64,000 nucleotides of DNA from Paraburkholderia phenazinium (GCF_900100735.1 NZ_FNCJ01000001.1:654437-718436), one strand, 5' to 3'. Counted from the stretch's first letter, positions 54,240 through 63,012 are shown. A program made the numbers and translations. The notes: generated by a model not told the origin, from the sequence alone.

Positions 54240-54967
54240 GAAGCCTCCGAACGGGCGGCTCGCGGCAGCATGATCAGGCGGCGCCAGGCGATCTCGCCCA
54301 CCAGCAGAACGCCGATCAGCACGTAGGCGAGCGCGCCGTTGTAGAGCGACCATGCTTCGCGTCGCCAGCACAGGGCGGTATAAACGGAGAACACGCTATT
54401 CAGTACGAAGAAGACACACCAGATCTGAGTGACACGGCGCGTGTAGCGCACCACTTGAGGACTCGGATCGGGATTGTGGAGCCGCGCGAATTTTTCGACC
54501 ATTGACGGGCCGCGCACGAGCGTGGCGCCGAACACCACCAGCAGTCCGAGATTGACGAGCGAAGGATAGAGCCGCAGCAGCAGCTCGCTGTTGGTCCACA
54601 CGATCGCCACCGACGCGCAATTGAGCACCCCGGCGACGCACCAGTCGACCGGCGTCAAGCGGCGTAACGATGCGGCGATCGCGCCCGTGCCGGTCCAGCG
54701 CTGCAACCAGAGCAACACGAAGAGCATGCAACCGACATAGCGCGGGGCATCCCAGTGCCACGCGCACAAGATCACCAGCGGATAGGCAAGCTTGGTGGCG
54801 ACGCTCAGCGGGCCGCTCAGTTTGCTACTGAGTTTGCCGCCGCGTTTGCCATCCACCGCGCCGCCAGCAGCCGTAGCCGCAGCCGGCTGCGCCTCGTCAT
54901 CGCGAGGCTGGGCGCCCTGCGCTGCCGTGTCGACCGCCTGCCGTTCGCACGAAGGCACGGACAGCAT
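54236..54967 (-). CDS. COG4648-type inner-membrane protein
   Basis: A 243-residue protein with a polar N-terminus of about 55 residues, then 5-6 hydrophobic helices (LAYPLVILCAWHW, YVGCMLFVLLWLQRW, WTNSELLLRLYPSLVNLGLLV). COG4648 proteins are always found with aryl-polyene genes (apeG position), but their biochemical role is unknown. The start shares a base with the ACP stop (TAATG), and its end overlaps the ligase-dehydratase gene by ATGA. Confidence 0.85.
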   Translation of the reverse strand: MLSVPSCERQAVDTAAQGAQPRDDEAQPAAATAAGGAVDGKRGGKLSSKLSGPLSVATKLAYPLVILCAWHWDAPRYVGCMLFVLLWLQRWTGTGAIAASLRRLTPVDWCVAGVLNCASVAIVWTNSELLLRLYPSLVNLGLLVVFGATLVRGPSMVEKFARLHNPDPSPQVVRYTRRVTQIWCVFFVLNSVFSVYTALCWRREAWSLYNGALAYVLIGVLLVGEIAWRRLIMLPRAARSEAS

Positions 54968-55218
54968 TAGTCCTGTGCCGCAAGCAGCGACTCGATCGCA
55001 ACGATCACGTCGCCAACCGTGCGCACCTGCTTGAATTCTTCCGGTTTGATCCGGCGTCCGGTCATTTCCTGCAGCTTGATGGCAAGGTCGACAGCGTCGA
55101 TGCTGTCCAGATCGAGTTCCGTGAACAGATGCGCTTCGGGCGTCACTCGTGCCGGATCAATTGCAAAGTTCTCTTTGAAGATTGCGCGGATGCGCTCCAG
55201 AATTTCTGCCTCGGTCAC
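54967..55218 (-). CDS. Acyl carrier protein 1
   Basis: An 83-residue ACP with the phosphopantetheine Ser 39 in LDLDSIDAVD. The preceding ELDLDSIDAVDLAIKLQEMT helix is characteristic of polyene and fatty-acid carriers. It carries the growing aryl chain, one of two ACPs in the cluster. It ends TAATG with the COG4648 gene and lies 3 bp after the second ACP gene. Confidence 0.92.
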   Translation of the reverse strand: MTEAEILERIRAIFKENFAIDPARVTPEAHLFTELDLDSIDAVDLAIKLQEMTGRRIKPEEFKQVRTVGDVIVAIESLLAAQD

Positions 55219-55221
55219 GAT

Positions 55222-55521
55222 TCATTCCCCTTTGCTTGCGGTTTCGGCGACCGCGGTTGCCGCTTCCTGCTGACTGGCGATCAGCGCTGCGAGACTGCTG
55301 ACGCAGCGGAAGTGGTCGCGCATGCGCGTGTCATCCGCGGTGATGGTCAGTTGGTAATGTTTGCGCAGCACGATGCCGATCTCCAGCGCGTCGATCGAAT
55401 CCAGTCCGACGCCGTCGGTCTCGAAGAGCGGAGCGTCGTCGTCGATATCGGCCGGGGTCAGGTGTTCCAGATCGAACGCTTCGATCAGGAGCTGCTTAAT
55501 TTCAAGTTTTAAAGAATCCAT
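55222..55521 (-). CDS. Acyl carrier protein 2
   Basis: A 99-residue ACP, longer than usual because of an Ala-rich C-terminal tail. The phosphopantetheine Ser is residue 42 in GLDSIDALE. Two different ACPs are typical of aryl-polyene clusters, one for initiation and one for extension. The start overlaps the acyltransferase gene end by 20 bp. Confidence 0.92.
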   Translation of the reverse strand: MDSLKLEIKQLLIEAFDLEHLTPADIDDDAPLFETDGVGLDSIDALEIGIVLRKHYQLTITADDTRMRDHFRCVSSLAALIASQQEAATAVAETASKGE

Positions 55522-56290
55522 ATTCGAACAGGTGCTGGGTGATGTGCTTCTCGATAGCGTTCGTCACGCTGCGTGCCGCGAGGGCCGGTGGTGCATCGTG
55601 AATGTCGAGCCGTTCGACCCCGACCGGATCGAGCACGCTCACACTGATCCGGAACGGGCGCGCCGGAACGTGGTACCAGCGCATCTCCTTGGTAAAAGCC
55701 GGAGGATCGCAATTCATCAGGACCGGGACAATCGGCGCCCCCGCGTTCAGCGCGATATAGGCAAAGCCGCGTGAGAATGCGTGCAACCGGTTCGGCGCAG
55801 GACTGCGCGTGCCCTCGGGGAAAATGATCATCGTTTTGCCCGCTGCGAGCTGGCGCGAACAGTCTTCGACGAATTCGACGGGATCCGCGTTGCTCACATA
55901 GGCGGCGGCCCGCACGATACCCCAGAAGCAGGGGTTACCCCAGTGCGCGCTCTTCACGACACAGCAGGCCGACGGCGTCAGTGCGAGCAGCACCATGACG
56001 TCGAGATAGGTGGGATGGTTAGCCACGACAATGGCCGGGCCGCTTGCCCGCAAGCGGGCGATGCCTTGAAGGTCGAGCTCCATCACGCCGGTCCACTGCA
56101 GCGCCGCGACCAGCGCGCGAAAGAACCAGTGAATCAGCGTGGTCACCGCGCGTTGGCGCGAAGCCGCATGCGGCCAAAGGCACGCGAGCGGATAGGCGAG
56201 GATCGAGAACAGCAGTCCGCAGATACCGAACACGACGAAACTCATGCCCGTGGCGAACAGCCGCCAGCCGTAATCAAGCCGTGCGGTCAT
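55502..56290 (-). CDS. 1-acyl-glycerol-3-phosphate acyltransferase-like (ApeD-like)
   Basis: A 262-residue membrane-associated acyltransferase. The catalytic motif is VVANHPTYLD (His-x4-Asp, about residues 88-97), and a second block, IIFPEGTRSPAP (about 160-171), binds the substrate. It begins with a hydrophobic segment (FGICGLLFSILAYPL). It likely attaches the pigment to a lipid. The ATG at 56290 gives this hydrophobic start; a longer frame to 56542 is inside the next gene and is rejected. Confidence 0.9.
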   Translation of the reverse strand: MTARLDYGWRLFATGMSFVVFGICGLLFSILAYPLACLWPHAASRQRAVTTLIHWFFRALVAALQWTGVMELDLQGIARLRASGPAIVVANHPTYLDVMVLLALTPSACCVVKSAHWGNPCFWGIVRAAAYVSNADPVEFVEDCSRQLAAGKTMIIFPEGTRSPAPNRLHAFSRGFAYIALNAGAPIVPVLMNCDPPAFTKEMRWYHVPARPFRISVSVLDPVGVERLDIHDAPPALAARSVTNAIEKHITQHLFEYGFFKT

Positions 56291-56975
56291 GCCACCTCCA
56301 TTGCCAGTTGGCGCTGGCGCTTTGCCACGTGGCGGCCTGCCGCGAGTCGAGGCAGTGACAGAGCGCCTCGCTTTGCGTGGCGAAGCGCGCGCCCGCGGCG
56401 GCCTCGCCGGCCTGACCGGTTCCGCGGACGGTGCATTCCAGCAGGCCTTGGGCCGTATCCGCGTCGAGCAGGATGGCAACTGCGCTTTCCTGCACTTCGT
56501 CCTCGACCTTGCCGTACAGGGCGTCGGCCGGTTCGTCGGCATAGACGACCAGGACCGGCGGGGAGGGCTGTTTTATATGTTGCGCGTAAGCTTCGAGCAA
56601 CGCGTAGCCGAGCGTTTCTGCGCCGGCCGATATCGCCGTCGCGGGCGAGCGATCGCCTCGCGCAATGCCGAAGATTCCGGACATGGCGTTGAGCACCGAA
56701 AGGCTGAAGGCGTTCGGCGAAACCGGTTCGGCTGCCGTGATGGTGCGCAAAATGTCCGTGGTGCGCCGCAGTTCCCCGTGCCGCGATGCGAACACCATGC
56801 GCATTGCCGGCTGCCCGTCTGCACAGTCGTGCGCGACCTTGAGCGCGGCCCGTGACAGGGAGCTCAGGCGTCGACGCACCATGGGCTCAATAAAACCTGC
56901 ATCGGGTTTCGTCGCGGAGGTAGCGGACCAGAACGACCAGTGGCCAACTGGCATGGTCCAGCGCAAATCGGGCAT
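56274..56975 (-). CDS. Ketosynthase-like protein without the catalytic Cys (chain-length-factor-like)
   Basis: A 233-residue protein of the Ketoacyl-synt_2 type, covering only the first half of a ketosynthase. In the region where the catalytic Cys should be it reads TAISAGAETLGYALLE, with no Cys, so it cannot condense by itself. Such truncated proteins are candidates for the chain-length factor that pairs with the ApeO-type synthase. It is the first gene of the downstream operon; 265 bp separate it from the deacetylase. Confidence 0.82.
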   Translation of the reverse strand: MPDLRWTMPVGHWSFWSATSATKPDAGFIEPMVRRRLSSLSRAALKVAHDCADGQPAMRMVFASRHGELRRTTDILRTITAAEPVSPNAFSLSVLNAMSGIFGIARGDRSPATAISAGAETLGYALLEAYAQHIKQPSPPVLVVYADEPADALYGKVEDEVQESAVAILLDADTAQGLLECTVRGTGQAGEAAAGARFATQSEALCHCLDSRQAATWQSASANWQWRWHDRTA

Positions 56976-57240
56976 ATCGGTGTTCGTATATTGAGGACTG
57001 CAACGGTTTCAGGTTTCCCCGCCGGAGCGAAGTGTCAAAACTTTTTAAAACTTATCTCGCTACGGACCCTGATGGTGTGCAGAGGACGGTCAAGTTGTTA
57101 TCGGTTATATACGTTAACGGCATGCCGTGCGAATTATATAGGTCCGAGAATGGAAATAATCCGAGTAGTCCGTCGGTCTTGACGAAATTTGACGCGCAGT
57201 GCGAACCAAATCGTTTTTACGGCAGCATCGCGCCGAATTT

Positions 57241-58101
57241 TTACTCGTCGATGAAAGCTTGGCGTAATGTAATGAAGCGTAAGCCCTTGTGTCTGGCCGC
57301 TTCAAACACGCGGGGCAATACGGAGAGGATCACCGGTTGGCCGTTCGCCGTGGTGGCGGCATTGCCGTCGTGTACGAGCAAGATGTCACGGGCCGCCAGA
57401 TTGTGAAGCAAACGTTGTCGTACCCTCTCCGGATCCGCTTCGCGCGTGTCGAAGCCGCGTTTCGTCCAGGCGACCAGTCGCAGGTCGAAGTTTTGCAGCA
57501 CGGGTTCCAGAAGGACGTTGCGTAACCCGGCCGGCGCGCGAAAGAACATCGGGCGTTCGCCGGTGAGTTCGATCAAGGTTCGCTGTGCCGCCTCCACTTC
57601 CTTGGCCAATGCGCCCGGTGCTTTAACGGAAAACGTGTGCCGGTGCGTGTACGAATGGTTTTCGACCGCGTGACCGCGCGCCACGATCTCGCGAGTGAGC
57701 GACGGATAGCGGCGGGCGCGCTCCCCGATGCAGAAAAAGGTCGCACGAATCCCGTAATGATCGAGCAGGTCGAGCACCTGCGGCGTGACGACGGGGTCCG
57801 GCCCATCGTCGATCGTCAACGCGATGCAGTTCGCGTTGCCGGCGACCGCCGGCAAATGGGTCCAGTTCGGCCCGAGCACCGACGAGCGTGGCCATAGTCC
57901 CGCGAAGGTGACAGCGGCATGGTTGATGGCCGTGCCGGCGAGCCACCACGGCCATGTGGATGGCGCGATCGCGCAACCGGCCAGCGCGGCCGCATGCCAG
58001 GCGGTAGTGAGTTTTAGGGCGTTGGGGTGGCCCGTGAGAGGCCAGCGACGTGGGGGCGGCGCTTCCAATCCGAGTGGCACCCGCGAGATGGGCTCGGTCA
58101 T
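57241..58101 (-). CDS. Polysaccharide deacetylase (CE4 / NodB-type)
   Basis: A 286-residue protein with an N-terminal hydrophobic region (residues about 28-62, possible membrane anchor) and a NodB domain (about 90-280). Metal-binding motifs are present: TIDDGPDP (Asp-Asp), HSYTHRH (His-x3-His) and RAPAGLRN. It removes acetyl groups from a polysaccharide or glycolipid. It is transcribed in the same direction as the aryl-polyene genes, but a 265-bp gap separates them, so co-transcription is uncertain. Confidence 0.9.
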   Translation of the reverse strand: MTEPISRVPLGLEAPPPRRWPLTGHPNALKLTTAWHAAALAGCAIAPSTWPWWLAGTAINHAAVTFAGLWPRSSVLGPNWTHLPAVAGNANCIALTIDDGPDPVVTPQVLDLLDHYGIRATFFCIGERARRYPSLTREIVARGHAVENHSYTHRHTFSVKAPGALAKEVEAAQRTLIELTGERPMFFRAPAGLRNVLLEPVLQNFDLRLVAWTKRGFDTREADPERVRQRLLHNLAARDILLVHDGNAATTANGQPVILSVLPRVFEAARHKGLRFITLRQAFIDE

Positions 58102-58271
58102 CCTGCTTCTTCTACTCTTGAATAAACAGCCGGCTGCGTGCAACGGGCCTCTACGACACGAATCAAGCTGACATTAAGCTAACAAAACGGAGCAGCTCGC
58201 CATTTACCAAGTATTCGCGAAAAACTCGAAGTTTATTGTATGAGGGCGGATTGGTGTAGGGGTAAATTAAA

Positions 58272-58307
58272 GGTGAGAGGATTCGGGATAGTGAGGACTT
58301 CCAGGAG
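58272..58307 (-). repeat. Two abutting iteron-like 18-mers
   Basis: GGTGAGAGGATTCGGGAT (58272-58289, an origin-type iteron on the minus strand) is directly followed by AGTGAGGACTTCCAGGAG (58290-58307, a satellite-type iteron). The two classes occur side by side here, just after the stop of the Rieske gene. Confidence 0.82.
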
Positions 58308-58313
58308 AGCTTA

Positions 58314-59342
58314 TTAAAGCATGATGTCTACACGCTGACTTTGCTCGGTGAGCGGGCGCGATTGTAAGGACCATACTTCATCGAGGCTGGGCTTCACCAG
58401 ATCGAGCTCGGTCGATACGCCCGTCTCGCGGAGAAAGCGTGCCTTGTTGGCGGCTTGCGCCTCCACGATGGCCTGATCCTGATGGGCCACGTGACGCAGG
58501 AAGGGCCACGCGATCATCCGCACCGCCCACTGCGGCGCCCAGCGATTCTCGACGTGCAAGGTGCCATGCACCTGCGTCAGCGCTTCGCTGACCGGGCTGA
58601 AATGAAGGGTGAAATACAGCGCGCTACCGTCCTGATAGCGGTATTCGAGCTGCGCCGTGCCAGCCGCCGCGGCCGCAAAATGGGCACGCTCCAGATTACG
58701 TGGCGATTCGAACAAGCGGTACAACCAGCCGCTTTGTTGCGGCTGTCCGCGATAGTCGACCTGCAGTACGCCCGCCGAGCGCGTCACGCTGGCGCTGACG
58801 ATCTGGCGATTGCTGGCGCCACGCACGAGCCCCGGGTGCACGAAATGCGTGTGCAGCGGGTCGAGGAAATTCTCCAGTGCGTCGACCGCGTGAGCCTTCC
58901 ACGTGGTGCTCCAGGTAAAGCGGCGGCTCCCTTGCGGCAACCTGCGCAGAAACTCGGGCAGGTCTTGCGACCCTGCGCTGTTCATGGCGTCAGGTTTGAC
59001 CCAGATGAGCCCATCATGCTCCATCACGCCGACCGAGCCGACCCGGACCAGCGGCTTGCACGCCGGCGGTGCCAGCCCAGGGATCGCTGTGCAGTGTCCG
59101 TCGGCGCCGAAGGTCCAGCCGTGATAGCCGCACTGCAGCCCTGCCGCCGTGACACGTCCTGCCGACAGCGGTGCATGCCGGTGCGGGCAACAATCGTCGA
59201 GTGCGAGCAGTTCTCCCGACTGCAGGCGCGCCAGCACTAGCGGCCGGTCGAACAGCGTGACTGCCAAGGGCTTCGACTTCAACTGTTGTGACGATGCGAC
59301 CACGAACCAGCTTCGATACAGCGCGGGGTTCCATGCGTTCAT
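58314..59342 (-). CDS. Rieske [2Fe-2S] non-heme iron oxygenase
   Basis: A 342-residue oxygenase alpha-subunit-like protein. The Rieske cluster ligands are Cys 52/His 54 (DDCCPHRHAP) and Cys 71/His 74 (CGYHGW). Mononuclear iron is bound by His 164 and His 169 in the segment NFLDPLHTHFVHPG. It resembles oxygenases that act on small aromatics or side chains. It overlaps the GNAT-like gene by ATGA and ends the operon, and no reductase or ferredoxin gene is nearby. Substrate unknown. Confidence 0.9.
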   Translation of the reverse strand: MNAWNPALYRSWFVVASSQQLKSKPLAVTLFDRPLVLARLQSGELLALDDCCPHRHAPLSAGRVTAAGLQCGYHGWTFGADGHCTAIPGLAPPACKPLVRVGSVGVMEHDGLIWVKPDAMNSAGSQDLPEFLRRLPQGSRRFTWSTTWKAHAVDALENFLDPLHTHFVHPGLVRGASNRQIVSASVTRSAGVLQVDYRGQPQQSGWLYRLFESPRNLERAHFAAAAAGTAQLEYRYQDGSALYFTLHFSPVSEALTQVHGTLHVENRWAPQWAVRMIAWPFLRHVAHQDQAIVEAQAANKARFLRETGVSTELDLVKPSLDEVWSLQSRPLTEQSQRVDIML

Positions 59343-60454
59343 AGCTGAAAGCGCCTCATGATCGGTACGCCGAGTCGGGTCGTCAGCATCTGCAGGGCGC
59401 GCAGCGTGCGGCGTGTCGCCGTCGGCAAATGGCGGCTCAGCACCGCGCTGTATTCGATGGCGGGCTCGCCGCCCCTGAGCCGTTTAAAGTGCGCAGCGCC
59501 TGCGCTCAGATTGAGGACGGCCTCGCGTTCCAGAGTCGTCTTCAGCACATGCGCCATCAGCAGGCGATACAGGCCTGCGGCAGAAGGCCAGCTTGTGTCG
59601 TAGCCGACAATCGGCGCACTCAGCAACGCCCCTTGCCCGAACATGCCGACCACCGCACGCAGTTCTCCGGTGTCGTCCCGGAAGCCGAAGAATTCAAGCA
59701 GTCCCGCGCGATGCCAGGCCTTCAGAAACGCGGCCGTATAGCTCGGGTTCAAGCGCGAGTATTTGTCCAGATAGAGTTGCGCGTAAAGCGCTTCGCTACG
59801 CACAAAATCCGCGTCGCTGAAGTCGTCGTGGCCGACCGGCATCAGCGGTGTGGTGCGCAGCAGATGCAGATCGCGGCGCAGGTTCTGATGCCGGGTCGCG
59901 TTCTGCTTCATCTCGCGAAACAGGTACACCTGGCGGGTCGGGATCAGGTCGAAGCCGGCCGCTTCCAATGCACGTAGCCAGTGTGCATGTTGCATGAGAT
60001 TGAGCGAGCGGAACCACACCGCATGGCGCGGCCAGCGCGCTTGAGACGCCGCGGCGAGCGCGGCGAAATCGATGCCGTCAGCTGCGGGATACAGATTCGT
60101 GCTGATCAGCCAGTTGTTCAGCGATACCGCGTTGTCCAGCTCGGCGCGGCGCAGCCAACCGTCGGCGAGGCCGATCACCCCGCTTAGCGGCGCCGCCAGC
60201 ACACGCGGCGCGACGCGGCGGGTCTCTTCAAGCGCATAGCCGCTATAGGTCGTCAACGGTGAGCAGACCCACGCGTTGTCCGGCACCTTGCCATTGACGG
60301 TGACCGGCAGGGTCAGGCCGCCGGCCTCGAGCGTCTCTACGTGAACGTCGATGTTGGAGACGAAACCGCGCGTGGCGACGCCTGCGTGCAGCGCGGCGAA
60401 GGCGGCAGCCCTATCGGCGAAGCACCCTCGCGGCACGTACAGGCATTCGCTCAT
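59339..60454 (-). CDS. GNAT-like acyltransferase domain protein
   Basis: A 371-residue protein. The C-terminal half (about residues 180-360) has the GNAT-like features of FemAB/acyl-transferase relatives (ELRAVVGMFGQGALLSAPIV, PSAAGLYRLLMAHVLKTTLE). The N-terminal part (YVPRGCFADRAAAFAALHAG) is unfamiliar. The chain is one continuous frame, coupled to both neighbours by ATGA overlaps. It may acylate an amine in the product of this operon; the exact reaction cannot be given. Confidence 0.72.
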   Translation of the reverse strand: MSECLYVPRGCFADRAAAFAALHAGVATRGFVSNIDVHVETLEAGGLTLPVTVNGKVPDNAWVCSPLTTYSGYALEETRRVAPRVLAAPLSGVIGLADGWLRRAELDNAVSLNNWLISTNLYPAADGIDFAALAAASQARWPRHAVWFRSLNLMQHAHWLRALEAAGFDLIPTRQVYLFREMKQNATRHQNLRRDLHLLRTTPLMPVGHDDFSDADFVRSEALYAQLYLDKYSRLNPSYTAAFLKAWHRAGLLEFFGFRDDTGELRAVVGMFGQGALLSAPIVGYDTSWPSAAGLYRLLMAHVLKTTLEREAVLNLSAGAAHFKRLRGGEPAIEYSAVLSRHLPTATRRTLRALQMLTTRLGVPIMRRFQL

Positions 60455-61623
60455 GCTTCGGGTAGCTCCTCACCGTCCCACTCGATATCTTGCGTCGCCG
60501 CCTCGCGCATATTGCAACGCTTTGCCATCGCGAGCCGCGCACACGACGCCAGGTCGCGCAGGGCTCCGCCGATCGGCCCGCGGTCACCGGGCGTGCCGAT
60601 CACATCGGACGCGCGGCGATAGTCGTGCAGCCAGCGGCCGAGTTCGCCGCGCCGTAGCGCGTCGATCAGACCCACGCTCAACATCATCGCGCTGGCCATG
60701 CGCGGCGCGCCCAAGGACGGTTCGATAGGCGCCGTGAGTGTGCTCCCGAGCGTGCCGTCGAGCGCAGCCGGCAGCGGGTCGTCGAGCGTGAACAGATGGC
60801 AGCCGCTGGTCGCGCGGGGATTGCATTCGAGCACGCTGACGCGTCCGTCGGCCTGCTGGATCCAGTCGAAGGACAACTGCCCGGTGAAGTCGAGCTTGCG
60901 CGCGAAGTTTTCGACGAAGCGGCGGATGGCGTCGATGCGTACAGCTTCGAAGTAGAAGCTCGAACTGGTCGACATCCTCCAGCGCGGCCAATAGACGCTA
61001 TGTGCGACCAACTGGCCGCGGTCGGCCACGCTGTACGAGCAAAATTCCTGGCCCTCCGCGAACGCCTGCACGACCCAGTGGCCGAGCGGCGCGAGCGGCG
61101 GCGCATCGGCGGGAATGCCGTGGCGATAGAGCCGCACGTGGACTCCGAAGCGCGAGTACTCCGGCTTCAGCACGACCGGCCGGGTGCCCGCCCAGGCGCG
61201 GGCTTCGTCAAGCGATGCGACCTTGGCCGAATCCGGCACCTCGGCGCCGCAGCCGCGAGCGAGCGCAAGAAAGCGCCACTTGCTGTGCACGTCGCGCATC
61301 TTGCCGAAGTCTTCGGCCAGAACGCGCACATGGCCAGGCAAGCGGTGGCGATAACGCGAGACGAAAAACACCTCCTCGCAGGTCGGCACGATCAGGTCGA
61401 TGCCATGCGTCAGCGAGGCGCGCCGCAAATCGTCCGCGAAGCTGGCCGGTGCGTGACGCGGCGACGCGACTCGCAGCGTTGCCGTTACCGCGTGAGAGGC
61501 GCCGCTGATCTGGCAGGGAATGCTGTCCGCCACCCACACCTTCCAGCCCTGATGCGCGAAACGGCGCGCGTGGTCAAGTGCAGCGGGTGCCCGGCCACCG
61601 AGGATCAGGACGTTACGCGTCAT
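60451..61623 (-). CDS. ATP-grasp ligase-like enzyme
   Basis: A 390-residue protein of the ATP-grasp superfamily. The N-terminus is a Rossmann-like segment (NVLILGGRAPAALDHARRFA), followed by a preATP-grasp region and the ATP-grasp fold (about 100-310: VVLKPEYSRFGVHVRLY; acidic metal ligands in LSFDWIQQ and VLECNPRATSG). Such enzymes form amide or ester bonds using ATP. The ATG at 61623 is chosen because the domain begins there. It lies 74 bp after the KAS III gene and overlaps the GNAT-like gene. Confidence 0.85.
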   Translation of the reverse strand: MTRNVLILGGRAPAALDHARRFAHQGWKVWVADSIPCQISGASHAVTATLRVASPRHAPASFADDLRRASLTHGIDLIVPTCEEVFFVSRYRHRLPGHVRVLAEDFGKMRDVHSKWRFLALARGCGAEVPDSAKVASLDEARAWAGTRPVVLKPEYSRFGVHVRLYRHGIPADAPPLAPLGHWVVQAFAEGQEFCSYSVADRGQLVAHSVYWPRWRMSTSSSFYFEAVRIDAIRRFVENFARKLDFTGQLSFDWIQQADGRVSVLECNPRATSGCHLFTLDDPLPAALDGTLGSTLTAPIEPSLGAPRMASAMMLSVGLIDALRRGELGRWLHDYRRASDVIGTPGDRGPIGGALRDLASCARLAMAKRCNMREAATQDIEWDGEELPEA

Positions 61624-61697
61624 GACGCTGCCCGGCAGAGTTGCGGGGCAGGCTGCTGCCCGCAATGGCAGTCGAGACGGGTGCGGGCCGCCTCATG

Positions 61698-62702
61698 TCA
61701 GTACACCATCACCATGCCGCCGATCGTCAGGCCCGCGCCCGAGCCGATCAGCATGATGGGATCGCCGCGTTGCATCCGGCCGCCCGCAATCGCGTGATGC
61801 AAGGCGGACGGCAGCGAGGCGGCGACCTGGTTGCCGTAGTCGGCGAGGATATCGACCGTGCGGCTCGCTTCGATACGCAGCCGTTTGGCGAGGTGATCGA
61901 TCGCGAGGCGACTCGCCTGATGCGGCACCACGAGGCGCAGTTGATCAAGCGTGAGTTCCGCGCTGTCGAGCAGTCCCTTGACGAAGCGCGGCAGCTCACG
62001 CGACGCCGCTTTAAAAAGGCGCGGACCGTCCATATGGAACAGCGACAGCGGATCGATGCTGCTGCTCAGCCGGCGCGGATGATAGCGCGAGCCGCCGGCC
62101 TTGATGTGGCAATACTCGGCGCCTTCGGGGTAGGTTTCGATACGCGAAGCCAGTATCGACGAGGCTTCCCCCGGTGCGCTCTTGCGGATCACCGCGGCGG
62201 CGGCGCCGTCGCCAAAAATCGCCGATTCGCCGAGCGTCGACCAGTCCAGCGAAAAGGTGGCGATATCGGCGGAGACGATCATCACGTTGCGGTAGCGTCC
62301 GCTTTCGACCAGATAGCTGAGCGTGTCGAGTCCCACCAGAAACGACAGGCAACTTGCGCCGACATCGAACGCGGCAATCCGTTTGGCGTGGCCGCCGAGC
62401 GCCGCGAGGATCATCGCCGCGTTGTAGGGCAGCGCCTGATCCATGGTGGCCGACGCGGAGACCAGACAGTCGATGTCGCTCCAGCCAAGGCCGGCATTCG
62501 CGAGTGCCGCTTCGCATGCCTGTACGGCCAGCGTGGCCGAGTTTTCATGCACGGTGCGATGCCTTGCGCGCACACCGTAGCGCTTGAACACGGTACCCGC
62601 CGGCAGGCCGAAGCGCCGGTCGATTTCATCGCTCGTCAACACCTGTTCAGGCACGGCGACGCCTGTTCCGCAGATGCGGATGCTGCGCCGGTGATTCGTC
62701 AT
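61698..62702 (-). CDS. Beta-ketoacyl-ACP synthase III-like (KAS III) condensing enzyme
   Basis: A 334-residue FabH-family enzyme with all catalytic residues: Cys 118 (GASCLSF), His 261 (VPHQAS) and Asn 291 (DYGNQVAAS). The spacing matches FabH. It lacks the neighbours of a housekeeping fatty-acid fabH (plsX, fabD), so it likely condenses a special starter. Its ATG overlaps the ArsR gene by ATGA. A product could be a beta-ketoacid passed to the ATP-grasp, GNAT-like and Rieske enzymes. Confidence 0.92.
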   Translation of the reverse strand: MTNHRRSIRICGTGVAVPEQVLTSDEIDRRFGLPAGTVFKRYGVRARHRTVHENSATLAVQACEAALANAGLGWSDIDCLVSASATMDQALPYNAAMILAALGGHAKRIAAFDVGASCLSFLVGLDTLSYLVESGRYRNVMIVSADIATFSLDWSTLGESAIFGDGAAAAVIRKSAPGEASSILASRIETYPEGAEYCHIKAGGSRYHPRRLSSSIDPLSLFHMDGPRLFKAASRELPRFVKGLLDSAELTLDQLRLVVPHQASRLAIDHLAKRLRIEASRTVDILADYGNQVAASLPSALHHAIAGGRMQRGDPIMLIGSGAGLTIGGMVMVY

Positions 62703-63010
62703 ATTGCTTCCTCTGCATAGCGGGCCGTGCTTTCCAGCGCTTGTAGCAGCAGCGTCTTGTTCACGGTGAGAAATACCTCACGACCTTCCTTGCTCGCCTC
62801 CAGCAGGCCCGCCGACTGCAACACGCGAACGTGATGCAGGACGGCGGTCCGGCTAAGCGGGAGCGCGTCGGCGATCTGCTTGATCGTCAGCCGCTCTCCC
62901 GGCTCGAAGAACAGCAGGATGCGCTGCCGGTAGCTATCGCCCAGTGCCGAGAAAACGGCGGCGAATTGCTCCCAGTCCACAGGGATGTCGTTGGCATATT
63001 CGTTTCGCAT
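62699..63010 (-). CDS. ArsR-family winged-helix repressor
   Basis: A 103-residue protein with an ArsR/SmtB winged helix (about residues 15-90: QRILLFFEPGERLTIKQIAD, LPLSRTAVLHHVRVLQSAGL). It lacks the Cys metal-binding pattern of ArsR, so it probably senses an organic ligand or another cue. It is the first gene of the five-gene operon and its promoter has a palindromic operator, so it should repress itself and the pathway. There is no ribosome site, and the start is probably leaderless. Confidence 0.9.
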   Translation of the reverse strand: MRNEYANDIPVDWEQFAAVFSALGDSYRQRILLFFEPGERLTIKQIADALPLSRTAVLHHVRVLQSAGLLEASKEGREVFLTVNKTLLLQALESTARYAEEAI

Positions 63011-63012
63011 AT

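Noticed and set aside
57032..57406. A 124-codon plus-strand frame with GTG start and GGAG upstream
   Set aside because: Its last 55 codons overlap the deacetylase gene antisense, and the protein shows no known features; a chance frame is more likely.
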